From NCBI GenBank assembly GCA_043228905.1, contig JBHGNT010000004.1:25110001-25174000 (forward strand): a stretch of 64,000 bases of DNA, in the 5' to 3' direction. Origin of the DNA: Azolla caroliniana (Eukaryota > Polypodiophyta). A program made the translations under genes and the position numbers. This document shows, one piece after another, positions 13,001 through 24,181 of this stretch; the stretch's first letter is position 1, and each line of letters begins with the position of its first letter. The notes beneath the pieces were generated by a model, which had not been told where the DNA came from, ran no database searches, and saw only the letters and a list, made by a program, of their open reading frames with translations.

Positions 13001-15060
13001 CATGTACTATGAGTGATAAAATCAACAAAGTTTGGTGTTTAGTAATTCATAAAATATTGCAAAATATTGCTTGAGAGTTTGACTAGTCCATTAAACGTGC
13101 ATGTTGGTGTCTAGGTGATGTCTAGAAAATAACAAACATTCCACACATAAGAGTTGCAGAACATTCCACACATTTGAAGAAACTTCTAGAAACTAGAAAC
13201 AAATCAAGATTGCAAGCACTAACAAATGGTATCTAAGTCATGGAGTCAAACTACTTGAAACAAAACAACAATTGGAGCTCACTAGAGATGGTGATGCCAT
13301 AAGGAATGAAATGCACACTCTTGGAGAAATGGTCAATGACATCATAGCCCTAGGTAGATGGGAGCTTGAGTCACAATGAAATCCACTAAAATGCTCTTCA
13401 AAATCCATGTGTATGTTGCTTAAGAGATTTTTCATGAAAACTAATGTCACATGACGATAAAGAATATTGATAGCGTAGTGGACACATGGTCAATAATAAT
13501 ATTGATCAATGAGTCCCAAAGTCTCGGTAGTTCCAAAGTGGTCATGGAGAGGGAAATCATGACAAGGTTGCATAACTTGAAGTTGAGAAACATCATTCGA
13601 AACATACAAGAAATCACATTGAAAGATCATGCCATGACAAACCTAAAAAGCATCATAGTCTCAACATTGAAATGGAGATCCAGAGGAAGAGCTTGAACCA
13701 TGACTAGAAACAATATCGTGTAAATTGCCTCCAACAAATTGCTACCATAAGGTGTTTCAAACAATGAATTTACATTTGCCATATATACTTGGATATTATA
13801 TATATTCAATCTCCTCATGCATGTTTGGCATCTTTAATACCATAAACAAACAAATCCTTTCTAGCAATAAAATACATGAGTTTTATAGTTATGATGAGTT
13901 GTTTTTATTTGCATCATCCAAGTGTAACACATGCATTGGAATAATACATCCTTCCACTTGAATTACCATGTGCAATATAGAACTAATAGTCTATTGGTCC
14001 TTTCATTTAAGATCCATAACTCAATCTCTACTCAAATTCTATATAAACATTATTAATTCGCTAGCCTTCCCACTGATCATTGCGCTTAGCCCTAAGTTGG
14101 CAATAGGACAACTTCATAACATGATACACTTGTGCGGGCTACAACAACCCCAATGGTTTTTTATGCAAATGATGTTTATAAATCCATTCTTCTATAGTTG
14201 GTAAAATATATGCACAATGCATGATAACAAAAGAATGTTATATATTTCAAATAAGGAAGAATTATTGCCAATAATAAGAGATTATTTAAGAGAGGTACTA
14301 TTATTCCTATATCTTTTGATGTGACATGAGATTTTATGGCAACAATGGACAAATCATGGAAAAGTACCTTTTGTTTTCTAAAGCATAAAGTGAAAACATT
14401 GTGTCAAACTTTTTATTTTAAACATTAAATGTCTACACATTTTGGACATTTACAATTATAGATCAAATGTACAAGTCTTGTGGGAAAGGTTATGAATCAT
14501 GATTTATGGCCTTACAATGTAAACTATAGTCCAATGTTACCTCATGTTTTTAGTTTGAAATAACTTCTACTAACCTTTGAGTCACACTCACTCTACATTC
14601 TTGTATAAAAAGCATTTAGATTGATCACACATGTCAACACTTTACAAAAGCATTCAGTTTGGTCATGCAAGCTAGCATGTCACTAGGGGGTAGATTCATA
14701 ATTATGGTCTATAGAGGTAGGTTTAGTAAGGCAGTGTCACTAATAAATTATCTTACAATACATAAAGCCTTGTTATGTGATTACAAGTACATTGTTCACA
14801 TGCTCCAACCCTTGTTTTTTACTTGTGAATGCTATTACATCTTGTAAGAAACTTAGCATTATAACATTATTTGGTTGGTGGTTAAAAAAGTGTCTTGCGC
14901 AAACAACTCTAGTCTCTCTTTCCAAGTTTCCTCACCAAGCACCAATGTGCCAACTTCCTACAATTGGTTTCAATCAAAAGACCTAAGTATTGTAGGTCAT
15001 TTATAGGGTCAAAGTGGCCAAAATCATATAAGTTGGAGGAAATATGATTTGCTTGATAGG
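10072..15060. other. 5 kb gene-poor AT-rich DNA
   Basis: No gene is recognised on either strand; open frames are under 85 codons and show no family signature. 12480-12880 has an LTR-like look (TATATTTAAG followed by an AATAATAAAAG stretch). A short coding-like frame lies near 13240-13380, beginning VKLLETKQQLELTRDGDAIR. No second LTR was found, so no element is called. Confidence 0.4.
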
Positions 15061-15660
15061 TCACACAAATTATGTCAAATTAGCAATAGTTTTTCTCAAA
15101 CCTTTGAGCAAGTCCATAGCAATTCTTCACTACATCATGCATGATGTGACACAAGTTATCTTTAACCATCACCATAGAATCCTCTTTGCATTATTGGAAA
15201 ACCAAAGTGCTATATATTCATAAGTTTATTTTTCAACCAAGGTTGTGATTATTGTAAGTGCCACGAAGCTTTTGTATTTTCTTGGAACCATGAAGAAGGT
15301 TGTAGTAACCTATGCGCTAAATGTGGTTGAATCTTATGCATTGAAATTAGCGATATCAATCACACAAATTATGTCAAACTAGCGAAAGTCTTTCTCAAAC
15401 CTTGCATAAGTCCATAGCAATTCTTCACTACATCATGCACAATGCGACAACACATCGTCTTTAATCATCACCATAGGAATCCTCTTTGCATAATTGGAAA
15501 GCCAGTGTTATATATATTCATAAGTTTGTTATTCAACTAAGGTTGTGATTTTTATAAGTGCCACAAAGCATTTGTATTTTCTTGGAACCACGAAGAGGGT
15601 TGTAGCAACCTATATAGTCAATGTGGTTGAATCTTATGCATTGAAATTAACAATATCGGC
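15061..15660. repeat. 299-bp tandem duplication
   Basis: Copies at 15061-15359 and 15360-15660 both begin TCACACAAATTATGTCAAA and both end near CTTATGCATTGAAATTA. They differ by scattered substitutions and small indels. No open frame is shared. Confidence 0.88.
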
Positions 15661-15877
15661 TCATTTTAGCATCTAGTCGTATCTATGTAAAGGAGGGGGC
15701 ACACATACTAATTTGAGAACCAACTATGTTGATTTATTCCATATAGGTCAAGGATTCTATATCATTGAAGCCTAATTAGTGACCTTGATCATTTACACAA
15801 GTTGAATTGATTTCAACCCTTTCTTGGCTTGGAAAAAAACATTTCTAAGTTCTTCCGAAACTAATGATCATGGGGAT

Positions 15878-16434
15878 TAAGAGTCGGTAACGGTTCAGCT
15901 TGAACCAAACCAAACCTCGAAATCGCGGTCTAACAGCTTAACGGTTTAAAAGGCTCAGCTCGGTTTGGTTCAGGTTCAAGTGTTTTTAAGTGTTCTTAAA
16001 CGGCTCAGTTTGGTTTGGGGTTGAACAGTTGGTTCGGTTCGGTTAACGGTTAGAAATTGCGGTTTAAACAATTTAATGGTTTTTTACTTCTTCTTCTTTT
16101 TTTTTAATTTGTTTTTTTTTTTAACAATCTTTTCATTTTTATTATTTAAGCCTAATTCTCACATTTTAGGAAAAACTTTAAAATTTTGAAATTTTAAAAT
16201 TTAAAATAATGAAAAAAATTTAAAGTTTAAATTTTGAATTTTGACTTAAGTTGAAAACCGAAACCGAATCACAAAACTGCGGTTTTAACAGTTTAACGAT
16301 TTGGTTTAAACGATTTCGGTTCAAATGGTTTTGTGGTTCGGTTCAAGTTTCAAAAAATTTATACAGTTTGGCTTCAAACCAGTTCAGGTTTGACACTCTC
16401 AAACCGAACTGAACCGAACCGTTGCTGATTGTTA
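15878..16434. mobile_element. hAT-like miniature element (557 bp) with 8-bp target duplication
   Basis: ATGGGGAT at 15870-15877 recurs at 16435-16442. Just inside lie imperfect inverted ends, TAAGAGTCGGTAACGGTTC on the left and, reading inward on the other strand, TAACAATCAGCAACGGTTC on the right. An 8-bp duplication with short TA-starting inverted ends containing GCAACGG fits the hAT superfamily. The interior is AT-rich and full of GGTTCGGTT/AAACCG variants with no transposase, so it is non-autonomous. Confidence 0.75.
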
Positions 16435-16442
16435 ATGGGGAT

Positions 16443-18282
16443 ATAGCACTTCGATGTAAGCCGTCAAACACAAAGAGTTCTTGAATTCTAGGTTTCTTCA
16501 CAATCTTCCTTCCAATATTGTAGACTCTTGGAACTAAGTTGGCATACTTTCATACGTCAACAAAGCTTCCAAAACACTATATCCCATGAGCCAAATAACT
16601 TGGATTTTAAATTGACAAACATAAATGTTTGTATCATTACCCAAGTCAATGTTTGTCGACCAAATTTTGGCAACACATTGTTATTCTAATCAATATTATG
16701 CAACTATAAAACATGATTATTTTATATTGTGTGCATAGTTTCTCTTTGTGATAGGAGTCATATGCCTCTACAGGATTGAATCATATCATTTTTGTATTAA
16801 TCTTTTGTATAGTTTGTTTGGGCCAATCATCATAAATTGGTAATACTAAATGTAAGCCATGAATATCGATCCACTTATTCTCAACCTAAGATGGGGGGTC
16901 CATGTTACAATATTCCAACAAGTTAGATTTTGTTTCACTTTTTGAAGAATCGATGTGTACTTTTATAGTATCCTAAACTAATATGTTATAATTGTAGGAC
17001 GAGGGGGATATCATATAATATCAACTCAATTCAAAACTAAGGATATATATATCCTTTTTTACTACAAAGGTAAACTTTAAATTACACACATTTTCCAACA
17101 AGTGTGTTCACCCAGGGTGTGTAGTTGAGCTTGATATCTTGACATCCACAACCCTTTCAAAGTCGATCTACATTGTGGAACATCTTGTTTTGTGTATTTA
17201 GCATACTCCATTCTAATTTACGAATTCACAATATTATCTATATATTACCTTTACAGAATGAACCCATATTGCATATCATCAACAAAGTATGTTTGATATG
17301 ATTCAAGGTTACCTTTGCAATGAGTTTATATATCATTGGCATCGCAAATATCAATTGCCAATTCTAGACAAAATCACACAATTTCTTTTTGAGTGCTAAT
17401 TTGACCAAGCCTTCTTCCCATGATACTTTCATATTCTACTACTTGTTTGTCAAGTATTTAAAATATACATTATGCATCTTTAAAAACATCCAATTTTCAT
17501 ACCTAAAGATGGTTAACCTAAACGCATAACAAATTGCAAATATATGAATCCCTTTACAAAATTGCATTTGTTTTTTGTTCCTAGTCGATGGCCCCATGTC
17601 ACGATTGAAGCCTTGTATGGTGCACGATCCTCTCTCCCTCTCCCTCTCTAATTCTTTTGCAAAGAATCCTCCTGGAATGGAGTACTCGCAAACACAAGAT
17701 ATATCCCCCCTCTGCTATATTGGAGTTGCGTAAGAATATTTCTATTTTGGCTCACCCTTGTCAATTGGTATATGTCGGATGAGCTAAATATGATTTCCTA
17801 CCCATGCTTGTCCCCAGATTTTCTAAGCATAGACATTCATAGCCTATAGTGGCCTTAACAATATTTCTCCTATATATGTATGAGTATATGATACATATAT
17901 GGCCCTAGGGCACATTTCACACTTCGAAAGGCGTGGATGATAATTTTTGTGTTTCTTTTTAGGATATGTTGGAAATTTTGATCTTATAGAAAGCAATGGG
18001 TATTGAAACGCTTTTGATAGTTTAAGAATTTATAAATTCAACATCAATGAAATTATTCATACATAAATACTTCACATGCGGCTTATAATATTTTATTGAA
18101 ATGGAACTTTTTATATTTAAATATCATTGAAAGTGTCAAAATGGGTTATTTTTAAAATAACAATTCAAGTTCGCAATGTTGAAAAAACAATTTTGATAAT
18201 GAGGATTAGCCATTTAATGTCATCGATGCCAAAATCTACAAACTAATGCAACACATTTCATTATATTCCAATAATTGTCGCC
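16443..18282. other. intergenic, nothing recognised
   Basis: AT-rich DNA with no open frame of note, no recognised gene and no clear repeat on either strand. Confidence 0.5.
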
Positions 18283-18467
18283 TTTAACAGTTCAATTTAG
18301 GCTTGAGCTGAGCCGTTGCCGATTCCTAGTTCCACACTCATATTTGTGATGGCTTGTAACAAAATAATCTTATTATAAGAATTTTTAACATAACAAGCCA
18401 TCACAAATATGAGTGTGGAACTAGGAATCGGCAACGGCTCAGCTCAAGCCTAAATTGAACTGTTAAA
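18283..18467. repeat. perfect 75-bp inverted repeat with 35-bp spacer
   Basis: The left arm 18283-18357 is the exact reverse complement of the right arm 18393-18467; the spacer is 18358-18392. The right arm contains the left 46 bp of the hAT-like element at 18422 plus 29 bp of its flank (18393-18421). The left arm is therefore an inverted copy of an element end together with its neighbouring DNA. Confidence 0.93.
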
Positions 18468-18724
18468 CCATTTAAAAACAGTTTTGTGGTTCGATTCGGT
18501 TTAGGTTTGAGCTTTTGTAATCAATTTGATCTCAGTTTGGAATGGCTCAAACCAAACCAAACTGATTTGGGCCAAACTAGTTAAGGCTTAATCGGCTTGG
18601 CTAAAGTGGTTTAGGAATAGGTTCAATTCAAGTTTGGAAACTCCCAAATTAATTAGGGCTTAATTGGTTTGGTTTGGACAAGCCCAAACCAGTTAAGCCG
18701 AAACTGAACCGTTGTCGATTCCTA
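18422..18724. mobile_element. second hAT-like miniature element (303 bp), same family
   Basis: The ends are TAGGAATCGGCAACGGCTC on the left and, on the opposite strand, TAGGAATCGACAACGGTTC on the right. The interior again consists of GGTTTGG/CCAAACC variants. The flanking octamers TGTGGAAC (18414-18421) and TTTTGAAC (18725-18732) match at 6 of 8 positions, consistent with a decayed 8-bp target duplication. No transposase is encoded. Confidence 0.7.
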
Positions 18725-18732
18725 TTTTGAAC

Positions 18733-20628
18733 AATATTGCATGAACCCATTTAGAGACATAGTGAAGTCATTTAATGGTGATTGCTTTCCAAGTTGATTT
18801 GGATAAGATGTACATTCAACAAATGAGATTTCATGTTCACATGCTTACTCCCGTTAAAAACTAACTCATGAATCATATAACATTACAATTATGTCATTAT
18901 GGACTTTTCTCGTTATGATTCTCTCACAAATAGCTAGTCAGATTTATCATCACACCCTAGACAGTTTATTTATGTGACTTTGTGTATGTATTTCAGCAAT
19001 CAAGCATATAACCATAGATTGCCAAATCTGAACAACAAATTGAACTCCTTCACAACCTATACACCACAACATTTTGTCCCACTTTCCTACATTCATGGGT
19101 AAAGGGTATGAAGTTGATATAAATTTATTTCCTTCCATGCACTTTTTTGTTTTGGAACTACTACAAAAAACAACTAGGGGTGACTCCTTATGTGTTTGCA
19201 CATCATACTCATTACACAACAAGGGGTCCACGATTTTCAAAAACTAGGTCCATCGTTATTGATTGTATTTTTTTGTGATTGTTCATGATAAATGTTGAAA
19301 TGTAGAAACACAATGAGATTCTCATTGAATTTTTACTAAATCCGTGACTTCATTGCCTTTTTACTATACTCAATTCATGTACATTGATGGTGAGCTTACA
19401 TAATCATACATCCTTCACGCACTTAACCCCTGACCTCCTTACTGCATGTCGTAGACTTTGACCAACATGCAATTTACGTATAATACTTATTATAACATTC
19501 TATATGTACCATTTTCACATAATAGTTATTGAAAAATCTTGCATGGAAGTTGAATGTCAAACATGATATTAGTCAAGTGGGGTGTGTTCAATAGCGTTAG
19601 ATGGTGAGAATACATAGAACTAAGGTTAGTATATATAGAAAATTTCCAATCTAGTTAAATCATCTCGCTTCAACACCAATTTTCGGTCAAGGTGTTCCCA
19701 CCATAGTACTTTTATTCTTCTCATACATGTTATGTTTTATTTCCTTTTTTTATTCGATATTGGATCATTTGGGCCTTGGTAGTTTGACTCGAATTGGTTT
19801 GATGACATTGGAACTTTCTTATTTATTATACCTATTTTTGTGTAGCTCGCCACCTAGTCCTAGTGCATGATCACCACTTGACTATCTAAAGTGTCATGTG
19901 AATGCAACAAGAATTAAATATTTATAATCTTACAGCCGGAATTTTATAATGGTTAATCTTGTTAGAATATTTCATATGGTTATGGCCCATGGCTTCAAGT
20001 CTCCCTAAGCAATTTATGGCATATGAATGCTAGAGACAACTTTCATTATTAAGATTTTGGTTTTATTTTTTTTCCAAAAATAAGATTTTGGTTTTAATAT
20101 CCATGAAGGTTCCACTTGATTAATGAATGAAAGATGATGTAAGTTGCATTTACCTTAACCTAGGGTTTACTAAAGTTAAATAACCTACATTTGACAACTA
20201 CTTATGTTTGGTTGTCATTGCACCTGCCATGCTCTATTTACAACCACGTCAAAGCATATAGCCAGTAATAAATTATTTCCCTATGTCATGGAATTTGAAA
20301 TCATACATCTTTCGGTCCATTCAATACTTTACATAAATGCGTATATCTATAACACGAACTAGAATCCAAATTTGGAATGCAATAGTCATCATTATTGATC
20401 AAGTTGCTTTGATTAAAGAAGACAAGAACAAAACTTTTTTGTTTAAAAGGAGGAAACAATGACACAACATATTTCATTTCATGCTTAAATCCAAGAAGCC
20501 AATAAAATGGGTAAAGTACTCCATCTTATATTAGATTATTAGGTCCTACACTATTTAAAACAGGTTGTAATTGGGGTGAAGACAGTAAATGGCAACCAAT
20601 AGACTAAATATAAAGGTTATCTAGCCTT
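18733..20628. other. intergenic, nothing recognised
   Basis: AT-rich with no recognisable gene. A 96-codon frame on the minus strand at 18950-19240 has no family signature and is treated as chance. Confidence 0.5.
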
Positions 20629-20719
20629 GTACAAGTTCTAATGCAAGGTTGCCAAGTGGCCTCTCTAAGGTGCTAGGTTCCACCTTTCACCCCCTTGGAA
20701 ATGAACCTAGGGACACACT
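20629..20719. repeat. left copy of 91-bp direct repeat flanking a LINE
   Basis: It starts GTACAAGTTCTAATGCAAGG and ends GACACACT. The matching copy is 21182-21272; the two differ at three positions. They bracket the LINE fragment exactly and so behave as a very long target-site duplication. Confidence 0.9.
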
Positions 20720-21181
20720 CTTTTTTTTCCAAAAAAAATCTCCTTCCATTAGTTATAAAATTTTACAAATGGGACGATTATGTACAAATCCCTGTAGGGA
20801 CGCGATAGTTCCATCTTATGTGGATGCCCACTGACTCAAGAAAGGGAGAGGACGACCATTGTTGATGAAGGCTATTCGTTGTCTTTCAACTCCATCAGAG
20901 CTGCCCTTGACGCCATAATATTGGCTCTTTAGAGTGGCTACAATCTCACTCCATATCTCTTGCAGTAACCTTGTTGGATGCGCGGTTTGGTTGGAGAAGA
21001 CCCATCTACACCGTTGTTCCCATAGAATCCAAAGAGTTATTGGGTTGACCAAATCCAACACAGCTTGAGATTTGTCATTAAGAGGAGTTGAGCGGACATT
21101 GTCGTTGGTGAAGAAAGAAACCTCTTGTGCTTTTATCACCAAAGTCATCCCCTCCTCTTGATGCTCGTATCGGCCAATTGG
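20720..21181 (-). mobile_element. 5'-truncated LINE insertion with partly intact ORF end
   Basis: The minus-strand frame from 21181 down to 20816 encodes about 122 residues from the C-terminus of a LINE polyprotein, including YEHQEEGMTLVIKAQE, PITLWILWEQRC and SEIVATLKSQYYG. It then runs into an AT-rich 3' end with A and T runs near 20720-20740, the same 3' end as the 8420-9179 copy. The frame lacks the stops seen in that copy, so this insertion is younger. The 5' truncation and flanking direct repeats are typical of target-primed reverse transcription. Confidence 0.82.
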
Positions 21182-21272
21182 GTACAAGTTCTAATGCAAG
21201 GTTGCCAAGTGGCCTCTATAAGGTGTTAGGTTCCACCTTTCACCCCCTTGGAAATGAACCTAGAGACACACT
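21182..21272. repeat. right copy of 91-bp direct repeat flanking a LINE
   Basis: It matches 20629-20719 at 88 of 91 positions. The join with the LINE coding end is directly at 21181/21182. Confidence 0.9.
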
Positions 21273-23231
21273 TTTTGGTTTTGTTGAGACACATAATCTA
21301 ATGATGCACAAAAAAAGGTGTACTTAATTAAACTACTACTAGGGAAATTTAGAATTGATCATCATGTGTCTCGAAATCTTTAATGTTGTACAATTTTTTA
21401 CGTTTTTGCTCAAGAACCACAAAACTATGGAGGAATTAGAGTGGGAAAATACCAATCTAAAGTAGCAAACAAGAAAACAAGAATGAACTTCTTTGTTTGA
21501 GTGAAATAAAGAAAAATACAAAACCATAATGAGAGAGATGTAGGGTCGTTGTTGTTGGTGCCCTTGAAATGCTGACATGTTATAGATTATTGAGGAGAAT
21601 GCCACGTATAGATTCCGTATATGCCTAGTTGCCAAAGCCATTTTAGTGATTGTGTCACAAATTTGGGCATTGTTAACTGGGTTTTATTCAAGGAGCCAAA
21701 GCTTTACTGTCATTGTTGTATGTGGTAGTGTTTGACTACCTTAAGTAATTTTCTCTATGGTATAATTGGAGTACGGGAATTGTGTTCTTGTTTGACGGTC
21801 TCCCTAGTGTATAACAATAGGTTCTTAGGCTAAAAGAATAATTGATTTAATACATAGTTTCGATGATTGCTCGCTACACACATCGTCATAAAAATTGTCT
21901 TTATTTTAGATTGTCTTACAACACCATAGAGTATCTACTTCGCCATAAGTTCATCACTTGTATATTAGATACAATAAAGGTTGTTTGCATTGTCATGTTC
22001 TTTTAATACATGCATGTGCTTCTATGAGGGAAAAGATGAACCTATATTCCAACTAGGGTTGAAATCATCCTATGAGATAAATCATGATTACTAACACTAT
22101 AATTTCCAACTTAAGTAGAATAAGGAAAAGCACATCACCAAATGTGGGGAGAGCAACATCAACCTATGAGATAAAATCATGATTACAAATATGGGTAAAT
22201 TTAGCCTTATCCATGTTGAAGCAAAAGTAGACGCTTTAGGTTTTCTAAAATTTCGTGATAATGATCTTATTGCATGGGAGGGAATGATGTATGTGATGGT
22301 ATGCGAGCATGAAGTGCATAATGAATGTGTGCGGAATGATTGGTGATATATTGGTTTGTGTAGTGAAGTGAGGCTATGACCAAGTTCATTTTGTGCTTGG
22401 GGGTATCCTCGAATGGATTGGTTGAGTAAAAAAAAGGATCTCCATGATTGAGTGCTCATATTGCCCACGTGCCTTCTATCTCAATATCCTGAATCTCTTG
22501 CTGTCATCAACCTTCCTCTATTCTCTCTACGATGACTCCTCAAATGTTGTCAATGTAGACGAGGCATATTTAAGAAGACGAAGATGCGGGATTATCGTTG
22601 CATCCTATTTGATAATATAAGGGTTGATCTCTCTTGAAACTCCAACAAGCTTTAACCAAAGGCTTACAAGTCAATCTTCTTTCTAATATGTCAAATGACA
22701 GTGAAACCCACAAAGAGGCATACTTACCCTCAATGTCTTTGCAAGTTGGACAATAGGAGATGAAGTCATCCTTGCGCTCAACCTCTTCTCTACTTTACAT
22801 AACATTGCAAAGTTTTTTTGGCTTTAGGTATGTGTATGGTTTGTCTAACTTCAAATTTCAAACGGTGGGAGAAAACTTTAAGTTGGCCTATTTCTCTGTA
22901 GTACGACGAGATAAATAACTATCTATAGACCCTGGTATCTTTACGAAATTCTCGCAGCAAGGAGCTTGTAAAATGAAAACTTAACAGAGCATCTCTAGGG
23001 GAGAGAGGGTCCATTAGTGTTATTGACCTGAATATGTTGGTGTGTAGAACCAATGAAATTAATCTTGCTTGCCGCACCTTGTTCTCTGCATCAGTTTGGA
23101 GAGGAGTCGGGGGTGTAGGATGACAAATCTCATCTTCCATTCCAAATGGTGGAAGTGTTGTGGTGAGCAACGAGGTTTGTTTGTTATATATAAATATATA
23201 TATACCGACTCTTGTGTTTGTGATCTATCAA
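21273..23231. other. intergenic, nothing recognised
   Basis: No gene is recognised. A short direct repeat, CCTATGAGATAAA(A)TCATGATTAC, occurs near 22070 and 22163. Open frames on both strands are short and without family signatures. Confidence 0.45.
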
Positions 23232-23424
23232 ACGGGGGGCAGGGTGGGGCGGGGCCCTAGAGAGGCAAAAGGAGAGAGACATAGTTAGATTAGAGATGGG
23301 TGCAACCATGAGGCCGTGTCCGATATACTGACACATGGTGGGGTGGGGCCCAGAGATCCGAAAGGTGAGAGACATAGTTGGATTAGAGATGGGTGCAAGC
23401 ACGAGGCCGTGTGTGATATACTGA
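23232..23424. repeat. 94-bp imperfect tandem duplication upstream of ARID-HMG gene
   Basis: GAGAGACATAGTT followed by AGATGGGTGCAA occurs at 23273 and 23367, each preceded by GGGGTGGGGC and followed by GAGGCCGTGT and GATATACTGACACATG. The period is 94 bp; the two copies differ by indels in the G-rich part. Confidence 0.8.
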
Positions 23425-23557
23425 CACATGAGGCATGTCCGAGAGACATAGTTAGCAGAGGAAGGAATAAAAAATAATGTGGGGTAGGAATCAGGATAGG
23501 TGTGTGAAAATAAGTAAGTAAGTAAGTATGTATGTATGTATGTATGCATTCAAGAGG

Positions 23558-23626
23558 ATTTGAACCCATGCTCTAAGAAGAGCCTTTGGTTTGTTGTTGG
23601 TACATACTCTAATTAGCTTAACCAGA
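23558..23626 (-). other. tRNA-like Pol III box remnant (possible SINE head)
   Basis: On the minus strand a GGTTAAGCTAATTAGAG A-box-like segment precedes GGGTTCAAATCC, close to the B-box consensus GGTTCRANTCC. No acceptor stem pairs, so it is not a functional tRNA. Confidence 0.35.
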
Positions 23627-23753
23627 AAAGAAAAGCTACAGAGAGAGGCAGGCAGAGAGAAATGATGGAGGAGAGATGGGAGATAATAACTAAAGATTTG
23701 GCCAAAAAAACTGACAGAGTTTGGGAGAGTATATAGTACATAGCTGTGAGGAA

Positions 23754-23769
23754 TTAGGGTTAGGGTTTT
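23754..23769 (+). promoter_or_regulatory. double telo-box upstream of ARID-HMG gene
   Basis: TTAGGGTTAGGGTTTT lies about 415 bases before the start codon. The telo-box (AAACCCTAA on the other strand) is a known plant promoter motif near transcription starts of growth and translation genes. The transcription start is not known here. A pyrimidine-rich leader with CTTT and CTT runs (23807-23992) follows. Confidence 0.6.
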
Positions 23770-24181
23770 CCGTGCAGTTTTGAAATTTCTTCTTCTTTGG
23801 GCCTTTCTTTCTTTCTTTCTTTCTTTTTGTTTCGGGGGTGTTTCTCTCTTTTTTACCCATCTCTGTAGGAACCCTAAGTTTTGGGTTTTCCTTTTGTTTT
23901 TTTCGCCCATTTTCGAGAAGTGGGTTTCGTTTCCTGCGCTTTTTCCGCTCTTGGGTCTTTCTTCTTCTTCTTCTTCTTCTTCTTCTTCTTCCAAATCGTG
24001 TTAAAATATCAATGTTCTTTCTCTGCTCTTTTGTGAGAATTTCAAAGCACTTCCTTTTCTTCGTTTGATTTCTGTAGAAAACAGTTTCAGAAAACTTCTT
24101 CGCCAAATTCCTTCAAAAGTCTGCAAATACTTTTGTTTCCGTTTAAAAGAAAGGAAGAAAAGGAAAGTAAGTGTGGTGGCC

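Noticed and set aside
12380-13400. Possible LTR retrotransposon start (TATA-like and AATAAA-like motifs, a primer-site-like TGGTATC, short coding-like frame)
   Set aside because: No matching second LTR, no target duplication and no polyprotein motif were found.
18950-19240. 96-codon minus-strand frame
   Set aside because: No family signature, in AT-rich intergenic DNA; its length is expected by chance.
23807-23992. CTTT and CTT microsatellites as a separate functional element
   Set aside because: Ordinary pyrimidine-rich 5' leader repeats, common in plant genes.
23491-24106. Long minus-strand frames rich in Glu, Lys and Arg upstream of the ARID-HMG gene
   Set aside because: They are the reverse reading of CTT/CTTT repeats in the pyrimidine-rich leader; composition is repeat-driven and frames overlap in all phases.
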